A stretch of DNA of 64,000 bases, from NCBI RefSeq assembly GCF_011064285.1, contig NZ_CP049331.1, positions 2,232,001-2,296,000 of the forward strand. Reading direction: 5' to 3'. Shown one piece after another: positions 27,997 through 37,615 of the stretch (position 1 is its first letter; the number at the start of each line of letters is the position of its first letter). The notes beneath the pieces were generated by a model, which was not told the DNA's origin, did not search any database, and saw only the letters and a list, made by a program, of their open reading frames with translations. This stretch comes from Vibrio ziniensis. Lineage in GTDB: Bacteria; Pseudomonadota; Gammaproteobacteria; Enterobacterales; Vibrionaceae. The translations under genes and the position numbers were made by a program.

Positions 27997-28370
27997 CTCT
28001 TTTACCTTAGTTTTAGGTGCAGTCTGTTGCTGCTTGGGCGCGATTATAATCGCCTTTCACCCAACTTCGCGACCATTTTTGCAGCAATTTGTGAGTCTCT
28101 TAAATAAGGCAACTCTCATGCCATCTATCGACTCTCTAACTCTTTTCTATCCCGATTTTTATTTTTAAAGTCGAACGTTAGCGTTAATTTCAAAACTATC
28201 AGTCTGTTAAAAAGCTAACGAAAAGACTAAAATAACTCTGAGTTACTAAAAGCTCCCTTTTTATAAAACTCTCATTTTAAAATACCTAGTTCATAAAAAC
28301 CCGATCTCGTATTTGCGGTAAGTAGTATCAGCGCCATACTTAAGATCCCGTGCTACTCCGGAGATTATCA
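27997..28370. other. Intergenic region between sixA and the insulinase gene
   Basis: A 374-bp divergent promoter region. A perfect 14-bp palindrome GCGATTATAATCGC (28040-28053) contains a symmetric TATAAT that could serve as the -10 for sixA; no good -35 is visible. The inverted repeat CGTTAGC/GCTAACG lies near 28180-28220. I found no coding potential. Confidence 0.4.
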
Positions 28371-31148
28371 GTGCACATAAGTCCTAATGATTCAAACCGC
28401 TATCGACACTTTACTCTGCCAAATGCGCTGAGAGTTTTGTTGATCCAAGATGAAAGTGCACAAAAATCTGCAGCAGCACTGGCGGTCAATGTAGGTCATT
28501 TTGACGATCCGATGGAACGGCAAGGTATGGCTCATTATCTTGAACATATGTTGTTTTTAGGGACAAAGGCCTATCCAAAAGTTGGAGAGTTTCAAAGTTT
28601 TATTAGCCAACATGGTGGCAGTAATAATGCATGGACAGGAACAGAACACACTTGTTATTTCTTCGACGTTACAACTAATGCGTTTGAAAAAGCACTCGAC
28701 CGATTTAGTCAATTTTTTGCCGCACCTTTATTTAATAAAGAGGCTTTAGATAAAGAACGTCAGGCTGTCGATTCTGAGTACAAACTAAAACTGAATGACG
28801 ATTCTCGCCGGCTCTATCAGGTGCAAAAAGAAACCGTCAACCCGCTCCACCCTTTTGCTAAGTTTTCCGTTGGTAACATGGACACTTTGGGCGATCGTGA
28901 CGGCAAATCAATACGTGATGAAATTATTGCCTTTCATACTGAGCAGTATTCTTCAGACATCATGACTCTGACTCTAATGGGTCCGCAAAGTCTGGATGAG
29001 ATGGAACAGTGGGTAAAAGAGAAGTTTTCCAGCATTGAAAACAAACACAAACGTGGCAAATCTATTGCCGAACCATTCGTCACCTCAGAACAAACAGGCA
29101 TAACCATTCGTGTAGAGCCGTTAAAAGAAATTCGTAAACTGGTGATGAATTTTCCAATGCCAAACGTGGATGCTCATTACCCTTACAAACCTTTGTCTTA
29201 CTTTGCCCATTTAATCGGTTATGAAGGTGAAGGCAGCTTATTATTAGCACTAAAGGACAAAGGTTGGATCACCTCACTATCAGCCGGTGGTGGTGCTAGT
29301 GGCAGCAATTATAGGGAGTTCTCTATCAGTTGTACTCTTACTGCCAAGGGATTGAAAAAGACCGATGAAATCATTCAGGCACTGTTCCAATACATCCGAC
29401 TCATTACAGAGCAAGGTTTAGATGAGTGGCGCTACCTTGAAAAAAGAGCGGTTTTAGAGTCTGCTTTTCGCTTCCAAGAAACCAATCGCCCAATGGACAT
29501 CGTCAGCCATCTAGTCGTGAACATGCAGCATTACCCTGCAGAAGATACGATTTATGGAGATTATCTAATGAGAGGTTATGATGAAAACTTGCTGAGAAGT
29601 TTTCTGCCATACCTTTCGCCAGAAAACCTTCGTGTCACTATCATTGCGCAAGGGCAACAGTACGATAAAGAGGCCAATTGGTATTTTACACCTTACTCGG
29701 CCAATGAATTTACCGAGTTGCAAGCCACTATCTATCGCGCAAATAATAAAACCTGGCCACTTACACTGCCACCTAAAAACCCATTTATCTGCTACGACCT
29801 TGACCCAAAGTCAGTCGTAGATGCACAGCTACAACCGCAAATCTTGCAAGATTTGCCCGGTTTCCGTTTATGGCACATGCAAGACGCTGAGTTCCGCGTA
29901 CCCAAAGGTGTTATTTACATCGCTATAGATAGCCCTCATTCAGTAGAGAATGTCCAAAACATCGTGAAAACACGCCTCTGTGTTGAAATGTTTTTGGATT
30001 CTCTGGCGAAAGAAACTTACCAAGCTGAAATCGCAGGTATGGGTTACAACATGTATGCCCATCAAGGTGGTGTGACTCTTTCTATCTCTGGGTTTAGCCA
30101 AAAGCAACCTCAGTTAATGGAAATGATTTTGTGCAAATTTGCCGAGCGCAGTTTTAGCCCAAAACGTTTTGAAACCATTAAGCAGCAACTGCTACGCAAT
30201 TGGCGCAATGCCGCTCACGATAAGCCCATTTCTCAGCTATTTAGCAATATGACCGGGTTATTGCAGCCTAACAATCCACCCTACCCAGATTTACTTGAAG
30301 CGTTAGAAACGATTGAAGTTACAGACCTAGCTGAGTTCGTCGATTCAATCCTCGCGAACCTGCATGTAGAGATGTTTGTTTATGGCGACTGGCAAGCACA
30401 AGATGCTCATAACATGGCAGAAGTGCTCAAAGATGCGTTACGAGTGAAAGATCAAACTTATGAAGAGTCACTAAGACCACTTGTTATGTTGGGTAACAGC
30501 GGTACTTTTCAACGCGAACTCAATTGTGATCAAGACGATTCCGCGGTGGTAGTGTATTACCAGAGTGAAGATACAAAGCCCCGCAATATCGCTCTTTATT
30601 CACTGGCAAACCATTTAATGTCAGCGACCTTCTTCCATGAAATTCGAACCAAACAGCAATTGGGTTACATGGTAGGCACGGGCAATATGCCAATGAACCG
30701 TCACCCAGGTTTAGTGCTTTATGTACAGTCACCAAATGCAGCGCCAAGCGATCTCGTTTATTCAATTGATGAGTTTCTCAATGCTTTTTATATGGTGCTT
30801 CTAGAACTGAATGAGTACGAATGGCACAGTAGTAAACGAGGTTTATGGAATCAAATTGCTACGCCAGATCCTACACTCAGAACCCGAGCACAACGCTTAT
30901 GGGTTGCAATAGGTAATAAAGACTGGAACTTCAATCAACGAGAAATTGTTCTCGATGAACTCAAACAGCTAAGTAGAACGGATATGATTCGTTTTGTGGT
31001 TAACACCCTGAAACCTAGAACGGCCAACCGATTAATAATGCATACATTAGGTAACGTTCATCAGGATTGCGAGCCCCTGCACTTAGGTTTAGAAATTGGC
31101 TCAACCGAAGAATTCCAACTTAGACCTAAAGCGTATGACATAGGTTGA
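28371..31148 (+). CDS. Insulinase family (M16A) zinc metalloprotease
   Basis: A 925-residue protein with the inverted zinc motif HYLEH at residues 55-59 and the distal Glu in KERQAVDSEYKL, the full two-half pitrilysin/insulysin layout and the C-terminal TFFHEIRTKQQLGYMVGT region. The start is a GTG at 28371 with GGAG nine bases upstream; the frame begins earlier, at 28350, but without a ribosome binding site. Unlike E. coli PtrA I see no signal peptide, so it is probably cytosolic and degrades peptides. It resembles the V. cholerae insulinase-family gene at the same position. Confidence 0.92.
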   Translation: MHISPNDSNRYRHFTLPNALRVLLIQDESAQKSAAALAVNVGHFDDPMERQGMAHYLEHMLFLGTKAYPKVGEFQSFISQHGGSNNAWTGTEHTCYFFDVTTNAFEKALDRFSQFFAAPLFNKEALDKERQAVDSEYKLKLNDDSRRLYQVQKETVNPLHPFAKFSVGNMDTLGDRDGKSIRDEIIAFHTEQYSSDIMTLTLMGPQSLDEMEQWVKEKFSSIENKHKRGKSIAEPFVTSEQTGITIRVEPLKEIRKLVMNFPMPNVDAHYPYKPLSYFAHLIGYEGEGSLLLALKDKGWITSLSAGGGASGSNYREFSISCTLTAKGLKKTDEIIQALFQYIRLITEQGLDEWRYLEKRAVLESAFRFQETNRPMDIVSHLVVNMQHYPAEDTIYGDYLMRGYDENLLRSFLPYLSPENLRVTIIAQGQQYDKEANWYFTPYSANEFTELQATIYRANNKTWPLTLPPKNPFICYDLDPKSVVDAQLQPQILQDLPGFRLWHMQDAEFRVPKGVIYIAIDSPHSVENVQNIVKTRLCVEMFLDSLAKETYQAEIAGMGYNMYAHQGGVTLSISGFSQKQPQLMEMILCKFAERSFSPKRFETIKQQLLRNWRNAAHDKPISQLFSNMTGLLQPNNPPYPDLLEALETIEVTDLAEFVDSILANLHVEMFVYGDWQAQDAHNMAEVLKDALRVKDQTYEESLRPLVMLGNSGTFQRELNCDQDDSAVVVYYQSEDTKPRNIALYSLANHLMSATFFHEIRTKQQLGYMVGTGNMPMNRHPGLVLYVQSPNAAPSDLVYSIDEFLNAFYMVLLELNEYEWHSSKRGLWNQIATPDPTLRTRAQRLWVAIGNKDWNFNQREIVLDELKQLSRTDMIRFVVNTLKPRTANRLIMHTLGNVHQDCEPLHLGLEIGSTEEFQLRPKAYDIG

Positions 31149-31158
31149 TCTCTTTTAG

Positions 31159-31193
31159 TTAAACAGGAGTTGAACCAAATAGCTCCTGTTTAA
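31159..31193. terminator. Bidirectional hairpin between convergent genes
   Basis: GTTAAACAGGAG and CTCCTGTTTAAC form a perfect 12-bp inverted repeat with an 11-12 nt loop between the insulinase gene and yecM, which converge here. U-tracts are weak on both sides, so termination is plausible but not classical. Confidence 0.55.
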
Positions 31194-31215
31194 CACTGGT
31201 TTGAAATAGAAACGA

Positions 31216-31809
31216 TTACTGCTCAGATTCAATAATCTTTTTTAGTGAATGTGGATGCAGCTTAATACACACACCTTGCCATTTGAACGCTACCGTCGGG
31301 TTGTTCAATCGCTCACCTTCCCCCTTCGGACTTGATAGTTTCACTTTCATTCCTTTGTCAGCAAGATCTCCCCAGCTAGATGCTAGGCTTGGGAACAACT
31401 GTTTCAAGTATTCTAAATACTCGTCCGCAGTTTGAGCTTCAGAAGGAACCACAAATTCAGCATGTTCCCAACTTTGCTCAGGATAAATTTTACCTTCTGC
31501 GGGATAAGGCAGTTCCAAACACTCAATTTGCCAAGCATTCGCAATTAAAGGCTCGTTAAACGCGATAACAATGATCTGACGACCGTTGATCTGCGTTTGA
31601 GAAATCACTTCACCTTCTTGAGCCCAAGCTTGATGCGCCGATTTCGCCAACTCCAACTCATTGATCCGCATGGCAATATGATCAAGTTGATAGACCGATA
31701 AATCTATCTGCAATACAGCCGTTAGTTGCTGAATTTTTTCGATAAAATTTTCTAAGTTTTGTTTCATCTGATTAGGATGAAGACCTGCATCTAGCAATGG
31801 CTGAAGCAT
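31216..31809 (-). CDS. yecM: VOC family protein YecM
   Basis: A 197-residue member of the YecM family (PF06185), a glyoxalase-fold protein with putative metal ligands in YQLDHIAMRIN, WEHAEFVVPSE and VAFKWQGVCIKLHPHSLKKII. Biochemical role unknown. Its divergent placement next to argS also occurs in E. coli, which supports the call. No membrane or signal segment. Confidence 0.88.
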   Translation of the reverse strand: MLQPLLDAGLHPNQMKQNLENFIEKIQQLTAVLQIDLSVYQLDHIAMRINELELAKSAHQAWAQEGEVISQTQINGRQIIVIAFNEPLIANAWQIECLELPYPAEGKIYPEQSWEHAEFVVPSEAQTADEYLEYLKQLFPSLASSWGDLADKGMKVKLSSPKGEGERLNNPTVAFKWQGVCIKLHPHSLKKIIESEQ

Positions 31810-32033
31810 TTTACGCGTCCAAAATAATGATTTTTCACCGATACTATCAAAAGCGCGCGGAAAAGTAGTAAATTTCCCAATATCTTCCCTATAAGCGCGC
31901 TAATAAAATTGCTATTATGTGCGCCAATTTATGAACTAGATCAAGATATGCATTCACTACTGTTTGGTATTTGTTAACCTTTTAGTGATTTTTATGCATA
32001 CGCAACCAATTCCCAGAATTGAAGGACACCCGA

Positions 32034-33767
32034 GTGAATATTCAAGCACTGATTAATGACAAAGTATCTCAGGCTCTTGAAGCCGCTGGCGCACCAGCAG
32101 GAAGCCCTGCTGCTGTTCGCCAATCTGCAAAAGCACAGTTTGGCGATTACCAAGCCAACGGAGTAATGGGCGTTGCTAAACAGTTAGGTACAAATCCGCG
32201 AGAATTCGCACAAAAAGTCTTGGATGTTCTCGATCTCGACGGTATCGCAAGCAAAACCGAAATTGCTGGCCCTGGTTTCATCAACATTTTCCTAAGCGAA
32301 GAGTTCCTAGCAGCACAAGCTGAAGCTGCACTTGCTGATGAGCGTCTAGGTGTGGCTGTTGAAGCACAACAAACTATCGTTGCAGACTACTCAGCGCCAA
32401 ACGTTGCAAAAGAAATGCACGTAGGTCACCTACGCTCGACCATCATTGGTGATGCTGTCGTTCGTACTCTTGAATTCTTAGGTCATAAAGTTATTCGTGC
32501 TAACCACATCGGTGACTGGGGTACTCAGTTCGGTATGCTTATCGCAAACCTTGAGCGTATCCAACAAGAATCGGGTGAAGTATCAATGGAGCTTTCTGAC
32601 CTAGAAGGTTTCTACCGTGAATCGAAAAAGCTTTACGACGAAGACGAAGAGTTCGCAGTAAAAGCACGTGGCTACGTCGTGAAACTTCAAGGTGGCGACC
32701 AGTTCTGTCTAGATATGTGGAAGAAACTGGTTGACGTAACTATGGTTCAAAACCAGCGCAACTACGATCGTCTAAACGTGTCCCTGACTCGTAACGATGT
32801 AATGGGCGAAAGTATGTACAACGACATGCTGCCAACTATCGTGGCTGACCTGAAAGAAAAAGGTTTGGCACAAGAAGACGACGGTGCTCAAGTTGTGTTC
32901 CTATACGAATACAAAAACAAAGATGGTGAGCCTATGGGCGTTATCATCCAAAAACGCGACGGCGGTTTCCTTTACACCACAACAGATATCGCGTGTGCTA
33001 AGTACCGTTATGAAACTCTCGGTGCTGACCGTGTGTTGTACTTTATCGACTCACGTCAACATCAACACCTAATGCAAGCTTGGACGATTGTTCGCAAAGC
33101 AGGTTATATCCCTGAAAATGTGTCTTTAGAACACCATGCATTCGGTATGATGCTAGGTAAAGATGGTCGCCCGTTTAAAACTCGTGCCGGCGGTACAGTG
33201 CGTCTTGCAGATCTGCTTGATGAAGCTGAGGAACGCGCAGCAACGTTGATCGAATCTAAGAACCCTGAGCTATCAAGTGAAGAGAAAGCAGATATCGCGA
33301 CTACAGTTGCAATGGCAGCGGTTAAATACGCAGACCTATCTAAACACCGTACTACTGACTACGTGTTTGACTGGGACAACATGCTAGCATTTGAAGGCAA
33401 CACTGCGCCATACATGCAGTATGCTTACACTCGTGTTGCTTCTATCTTCGCCAAAGCAGGCTTGTCGATGGATGAACTGGGTGGTGATATCAAAGTTACT
33501 GACGAAAAAGAAAAAGCACTGATCGCTAAACTACTTCAATTCGAAGAAGCAGTACAAGCGGTAGCTCGTGAAGGTCAACCACACATCATGTGTAGCTACC
33601 TGTTCGAGCTTGCAGGTCAGTTCTCTAGCTTCTACGAAGCATGCCCAATCCTAGTGGCTGAAGATGAGCAGGTGAAACAAAGTCGTTTGAAACTGGCTGC
33701 ACTTACAGCGAAAACCATCAAACAAGGCTTGTCACTGCTAGGTATCAATACTCTAGAGCGCATGTAA
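32034..33767 (+). CDS. argS: Arginine-tRNA ligase
   Basis: A 577-residue class I synthetase. The N-terminal Add-1 domain begins [15 protein letters not shown]. The HIGH-type signature is [15 protein letters not shown], and the C-terminal DALR anticodon-binding domain includes [13 protein letters not shown]. As usual for ArgRS, a canonical KMSKS is not obvious. The start is a GTG at 32034 with AAGGA seven bases upstream; the TTG-initiated longer frame overlaps that ribosome binding site. Essential translation enzyme. Confidence 0.97.
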   Translation: MNIQALINDKVSQALEAAGAPAGSPAAVRQSAKAQFGDYQANGVMGVAKQLGTNPREFAQKVLDVLDLDGIASKTEIAGPGFINIFLSEEFLAAQAEAALADERLGVAVEAQQTIVADYSAPNVAKEMHVGHLRSTIIGDAVVRTLEFLGHKVIRANHIGDWGTQFGMLIANLERIQQESGEVSMELSDLEGFYRESKKLYDEDEEFAVKARGYVVKLQGGDQFCLDMWKKLVDVTMVQNQRNYDRLNVSLTRNDVMGESMYNDMLPTIVADLKEKGLAQEDDGAQVVFLYEYKNKDGEPMGVIIQKRDGGFLYTTTDIACAKYRYETLGADRVLYFIDSRQHQHLMQAWTIVRKAGYIPENVSLEHHAFGMMLGKDGRPFKTRAGGTVRLADLLDEAEERAATLIESKNPELSSEEKADIATTVAMAAVKYADLSKHRTTDYVFDWDNMLAFEGNTAPYMQYAYTRVASIFAKAGLSMDELGGDIKVTDEKEKALIAKLLQFEEAVQAVAREGQPHIMCSYLFELAGQFSSFYEACPILVAEDEQVKQSRLKLAALTAKTIKQGLSLLGINTLERM

Positions 33768-33795
33768 TACAGCAAGTTAATGCAAGAAAATTGAA

Positions 33796-33825
33796 AAAAG
33801 GTTGGCGAGAGGCCAACCTTTTTTG
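33796..33825 (+). terminator. argS terminator
   Basis: The stem GGTTGGC/GCCAACC with a GAGAG loop is followed by six T. A-rich sequence upstream makes it partly bidirectional. Confidence 0.9.
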
Positions 33826-33873
33826 TTTTGCTTACCGTATAATCATTTTCAGTTTCTATCATGGATGTTTTAT

Positions 33874-34302
33874 ATGAGTTTTCACCTTCACCCACAACTT
33901 GCCAAAGATACCGATGTGATTGGCCACTTCCCGCTTTGTGTTGCTCTACTCCATAAAGACGATGCTGCACCATGGGTTATCTTAGTTCCGAAGAAAGCCA
34001 ATTTAAAAGAACTGCACCACTTACCAATGAAAGAACAACAACAGTTTCTTGTTGAGTCTCAAGCGGTAAACCAAGCGTTGGAAGCACTGTTCCAACCTAC
34101 AAAATTGAATCTAGGCGCATTAGGTAATATGGTTCCCCAACTGCATATCCATCATATTGCTCGTTTTGAAGATGATGTTGCTTGGCCTGGACCGATCTGG
34201 GGAAATACCAAAGGCATCCTTCGAGATGAAGAACTGCAAGAAGAGATGTTAGTGAAACTGCGTAGCTTACTGTCGATGAGCAAAATTTTTGTCACTGCTT
34301 AA
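33874..34302 (+). CDS. HIT domain-containing protein
   Basis: A 142-residue histidine-triad-fold protein starting at MSFHLHPQLAKD; the longer frame overlaps the argS terminator. The family layout is clear (WVILVPKKANLKELHHLP, NLGALGNMVPQLHIHHIAR). The triad reads H-I-H-H-I rather than HxHxH, so the third histidine, the catalytic nucleophile in the usual numbering, appears shifted or absent. WPGPIWG follows. It is probably a nucleotide-binding protein with altered or lost hydrolase activity. Confidence 0.88.
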   Translation: MSFHLHPQLAKDTDVIGHFPLCVALLHKDDAAPWVILVPKKANLKELHHLPMKEQQQFLVESQAVNQALEALFQPTKLNLGALGNMVPQLHIHHIARFEDDVAWPGPIWGNTKGILRDEELQEEMLVKLRSLLSMSKIFVTA

Positions 34303-34317
34303 TACTGCCTAGCTCTA

Positions 34318-34487
34318 ATACCATCCTAGATAAAAATATGATCAGATTGAGCATCGGCGAGCACCGAATGGGCGTCATATGCAAACGCGTATTCATTCGT
34401 CCCTGAAGCTCCGCCGAGCCATCCTTGGCTCGGAGGGTTTGCTTATCGACGCCCATTCACTGATCAGGAAATTTTCCAGAATGGTAT
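34318..34487. repeat. MITE-like palindromic repeat, full copy
   Basis: A 170-bp non-coding element with terminal inverted repeats starting ATACCAT and ending ATGGTAT, each continuing to TGATCAG/CTGATCA. Nested inverted repeats GAATGGGCGTC/GACGCCCATTC, GCAAAC/GTTTGC and a GC-rich tip (CCGAGCCA/TGGCTCGG) let most of it fold on itself. A shorter copy in inverse orientation lies at 44063-44134. There is no transposase. Confidence 0.75.
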
Positions 34488-34512
34488 AAATTTGCAATCA
34501 GTTAATGCTCAA

Positions 34513-34542
34513 AAGAAAGCCGCGTAATTACGCGGCTTTCTT
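34513..34542. terminator. Bidirectional terminator between the HIT gene and feoC
   Basis: A perfect palindrome with arms AAGAAAGCCGCGTAA/TTACGCGGCTTTCTT: GC-rich core with A/T flanks that give T-rich tails on both strands. The genes on either side converge on it. Confidence 0.85.
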
Positions 34543-34555
34543 CTTTGTTAGGTGA

Positions 34556-34786
34556 TTACATGGTCACCGTAACTGAAAGACTGTCTGCTCGGTTCATTAC
34601 ATAACGAACTCTCGTTACATATTGAGCCACATTGGTATCGATCAGACGAGAAATAACGCCCTTCTTAATCCATATTCCAAGCATCGCATCAACACCATCC
34701 TCACTCATCGAAAAACGCTTTGCGAGCTCCTTACGAGAGATGCTACCTTGCTCTTCAATAGCCAGCTTCAGTTCCGTTAAAATCAT
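34556..34786 (-). CDS. feoC: FeoC family protein
   Basis: A 76-residue winged-helix protein (ILTELKLAIEEQGSISRKELAKRF; MLGIWIKKGVISRL). It contains no cysteine, so it cannot carry the Fe-S cluster found in enterobacterial FeoC. This is the vibrio type, which binds the FeoB cytoplasmic domain rather than acting as a regulator. It overlaps feoB by 4 bp. Confidence 0.93.
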   Translation of the reverse strand: MILTELKLAIEEQGSISRKELAKRFSMSEDGVDAMLGIWIKKGVISRLIDTNVAQYVTRVRYVMNRADSLSVTVTM

Positions 34787-37056
34787 GCCACTTGAACCTC
34801 AAGAATCTGTTGTTTACGCCCTGCTTTCTTAAGCATTTGGAACACGGCGTAGTACACAGCCATGATAGCGACAATCCAGCTAATACTTGATACTGGGTGG
34901 CTTGTAAAGTTTACAGCTTGATAGAAAATTGCAGAACATCCGTAAGCTAATCCCATAGTCCAAGCAGCAATAAAGTACGAATACTTTTTACCGAACTCTC
35001 GAACATACGCCCCCATCGCTGCAACACATGGAGTGTAGAGAAGGATCATAATCAGGTAAGCAAACGCTGCACTGCCACTTTCAAAGTGTGAGTTCAAGTT
35101 ACCAAAGATTGAAGAATCAACTTCTTGTTCCTCCGCTACAGCTTCGTTATCAGACAAGTCACCAATTTCAATTCCTAATGGGTCAGAGAAACTTAATCCC
35201 ATTAAGTTTTCAGGAATTGACATCACCGCTTCTTCCAAACTTGCCATCAAATCAAATTCAGCTTCTTCCTCGTCGCCTACAGAGGTGTAAAGGTTGTTCA
35301 GCGTGCCTACAACGGCCTCTTTGGCGAAAATACCTGTTATGATACCTACAGTCGCAGGCCAGTTATCTTGGTTTACACCGATAGGCGCAAATACTGGTGT
35401 CACTACTTGTGCAGCTTTCGATAACACAGAAGTTTCACTGTCTTCGTTGCCAAACGACCCATCAGTACCTACGGAGTTCAAGAAACTTAAGATTGCGACG
35501 ACTAAAACAATAGTTTTACCTGCACCAAGCACGAAACGGTTTAGCTTTTGCCAAGTTTTGATCAATACGTTTTGCAACGTTGGTAACTCGTAGTCTGGCA
35601 TTTCCATCACTAAACTGTCGCTTGAACCTGGGTAAAGTGTCTTCTTCAAAACCCAACCAGTGAACACAGCAGCAACGATGCCTAAAATATAAAGAGCAAA
35701 TACGATGTTTTGACCACTTTGCGGGAAGAAAGCCGCAGCAAACAATGCATAAACAGGTAAACGTGCACCGCAAGACATGAACGGAGCCATAGATGCTGCA
35801 AGCTTACGTTCGCGCTCTTGATCTAAGGTACGAGTTGCCATGATAGAAGGTACGTTACAGCCAAAACCAAGCACCAAAGGTACAAACGCTTTACCCGGAA
35901 GACCGATTTTTTGCATCACTTTATCAAGCACAAATGCGGCACGAGACATGTAACCAGAACTTTCCAAGACAGCTAGGAACAAGTACAAACAAGCAATAAC
36001 AGGAATAAAGGTCGCTACGGTTTGGATACCGCCGCCAATACCGTCCACCAGCACAGTAACAAGCCAAACAGGCAGATGATCATCAAGTAAGTAGTGCCCT
36101 CCATCAACTAGCAGTGCTCCAACACCGATATCAAAGAAATCGATAAACGCACTACCAATATTTATCGAGAACATAAACATCAGGTACATAACTACAAAGA
36201 AGAAAGGTACACCAATCCATTTATTTAATATGATTTGATCAGCTTTCTCGGTGAAACTATGGCTGAGCTTTCCTTCACTACAACGAATTTGTTTGCACTG
36301 TTCATGCAAGAAAGTGTATTTGGTATCAGCAACATGTAAATCGATATCCAGACCACACTCTCTCTGCTGTCTATAAACCTCAGCACGGTCCGCTTCGGGT
36401 AGCCCGTTAATCACCATTAAATCGTTTTCAAGAGCACGAATCGCTAGTGCACGAGCAGACACATCCTGTTCTCTAAACTGTGGCATCAAATTATGTATGG
36501 ACGTTTCGAAGTCTTCGCCGTAATTCAAATCGATCTCTTTCAAAGCGATGCCTTGGATCAACTGTTTATGTAGCTTCTCTTTGAAGTGACGTACTTGATC
36601 TCTATTATTGGCTGAAAGAGTAAATACTGGGCAGCCCAACATCTGCGCTAGCAGCTTGGTATCAATACGTTGGCGCTCACGCTTAAGAGCATCCATTTTA
36701 TTGAGCACAACCACCATTGGACGACCTAATTCACGCAGCTGTAATGTCATATATAGGCTGCGTTCTAAACTAGTCACGTCAACAACGTTAATAATGAGGT
36801 CTGCTGGATGAGTTAACACAGCTCTTGATGCAATTGACTCATCAATACTATTGCTATCATTACCACTATCTAAAGCATAAATCCCGGGTAAGTCAGTCAG
36901 CCTGAAATCATCACCAGAGTGAGAATAACGACCTGTTTTCTTTTCAACAGTTACACCAGCCCAGTTACCTACTTGCTGTTTTGCGCCTGTGAGGCCGTTA
37001 AACAGTGTTGTTTTACCGCTGTTAGGGTTACCTACTGTCAGCACTTGATATTGCAT
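34783..37056 (-). CDS. feoB: Ferrous iron transporter FeoB
   Basis: A 757-residue inner-membrane Fe(II) transporter. The N-terminal G domain has GNPNSGKTTLFNGLTG, LTDLPGIYAL and LNKMDAL. The membrane part has two Gate motifs (GKAFVPLVLGFGCNVPSIMATR and the later YTPCVAAMGAYVREFG). An acidic insertion lies around residues 590-650. It forms a complex with FeoA and FeoC and abuts feoA with a one-base overlap. Confidence 0.97.
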   Translation of the reverse strand: MQYQVLTVGNPNSGKTTLFNGLTGAKQQVGNWAGVTVEKKTGRYSHSGDDFRLTDLPGIYALDSGNDSNSIDESIASRAVLTHPADLIINVVDVTSLERSLYMTLQLRELGRPMVVVLNKMDALKRERQRIDTKLLAQMLGCPVFTLSANNRDQVRHFKEKLHKQLIQGIALKEIDLNYGEDFETSIHNLMPQFREQDVSARALAIRALENDLMVINGLPEADRAEVYRQQRECGLDIDLHVADTKYTFLHEQCKQIRCSEGKLSHSFTEKADQIILNKWIGVPFFFVVMYLMFMFSINIGSAFIDFFDIGVGALLVDGGHYLLDDHLPVWLVTVLVDGIGGGIQTVATFIPVIACLYLFLAVLESSGYMSRAAFVLDKVMQKIGLPGKAFVPLVLGFGCNVPSIMATRTLDQERERKLAASMAPFMSCGARLPVYALFAAAFFPQSGQNIVFALYILGIVAAVFTGWVLKKTLYPGSSDSLVMEMPDYELPTLQNVLIKTWQKLNRFVLGAGKTIVLVVAILSFLNSVGTDGSFGNEDSETSVLSKAAQVVTPVFAPIGVNQDNWPATVGIITGIFAKEAVVGTLNNLYTSVGDEEEAEFDLMASLEEAVMSIPENLMGLSFSDPLGIEIGDLSDNEAVAEEQEVDSSIFGNLNSHFESGSAAFAYLIMILLYTPCVAAMGAYVREFGKKYSYFIAAWTMGLAYGCSAIFYQAVNFTSHPVSSISWIVAIMAVYYAVFQMLKKAGRKQQILEVQVA

Positions 37057-37283
37057 TATGCTTTCTCCACTTCAATAGACGATGCAATGCTTTCTCGCAC
37101 TGCCAAAGCTATTCCTCTCACTTCAACTTGGAGCGGATCGCCCATAGGAGCTCTACGAATTAGCTTCACTTCTGTATTAGGCAACAATCCCATTACCATA
37201 AGCTTCTTCCTAACCTCATTAGACAAACCGTTCATCGCTAGAACAGTGCCTCGGTCGCCATCATTTAAGTCAGATAGTTTCAT
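37056..37283 (-). CDS. feoA: Ferrous iron transport protein FeoA
   Basis: A 75-residue SH3-like protein starting at MKLSDLNDGDRGTV (same length as E. coli FeoA). The core is LMVMGLLPNTEVKLIRRAPMGDPLQVEV. It interacts with FeoB. It is the first gene of feoABC. Confidence 0.95.
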   Translation of the reverse strand: MKLSDLNDGDRGTVLAMNGLSNEVRKKLMVMGLLPNTEVKLIRRAPMGDPLQVEVRGIALAVRESIASSIEVEKA

Positions 37284-37302
37284 GATTAATTTCGCCAATC
37301 GT

Positions 37303-37321
37303 ATTGTTAATGAGAAACATT
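37303..37321. promoter_or_regulatory. Candidate Fur box upstream of feoA
   Basis: TGTTAATGAGAAACA (37305-37319) matches the Fur 7-1-7 pattern TGATAATNATTATCA at 10 of 14 positions and lies 22 bp before the feoA start. Fur control of feo is established in vibrios; the exact site is inference. Confidence 0.4.
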
Positions 37322-37615
37322 TTTATTTAATTTAGTAAATAATACCCCTCAATAACCCAACAAATATTGCGTGAAATCAAACATTGCTAAAATGACACGG
37401 CTGTTCAATATCTCACCAATCTCGTCAAAAACGTCAATTTTTAAAATAACACTTTGATTTTTTAACATTCTTACCTTTGTTAAAAATCATCAATAAAACA
37501 AAAATAAGCCATTAGTAACAATAGGTTAAATGTTAAAAACTTGGTTGTCGGTTTTCTTATACAAAATTGTCGTTAATTTTATAAGGTTATAAGTACGGTT
37601 TGATTATAGTCCCCT
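37322..37615. other. AT-rich upstream region of feoA and the putative small RNA
   Basis: No coding potential. It contains a possible FNR-like motif TTGTTAAAAATCAT (37477-37490; 8 of 10 consensus positions) about 200 bp upstream of feoA and a TATAGT element (37605-37610) that could be the -10 of the small RNA. Both are weak single-site readings. Confidence 0.3.

Noticed and set aside
36919..37335. A 138-codon plus-strand open frame over the feoA/feoB start
   Set aside because: It lies antisense to two certain genes and reads like a frame shadow; no ribosome binding site.
37477..37490. FNR-like site upstream of feoA
   Set aside because: Two mismatches, AT-rich background and about 200 bp distance make it little better than chance; mentioned only as region content.
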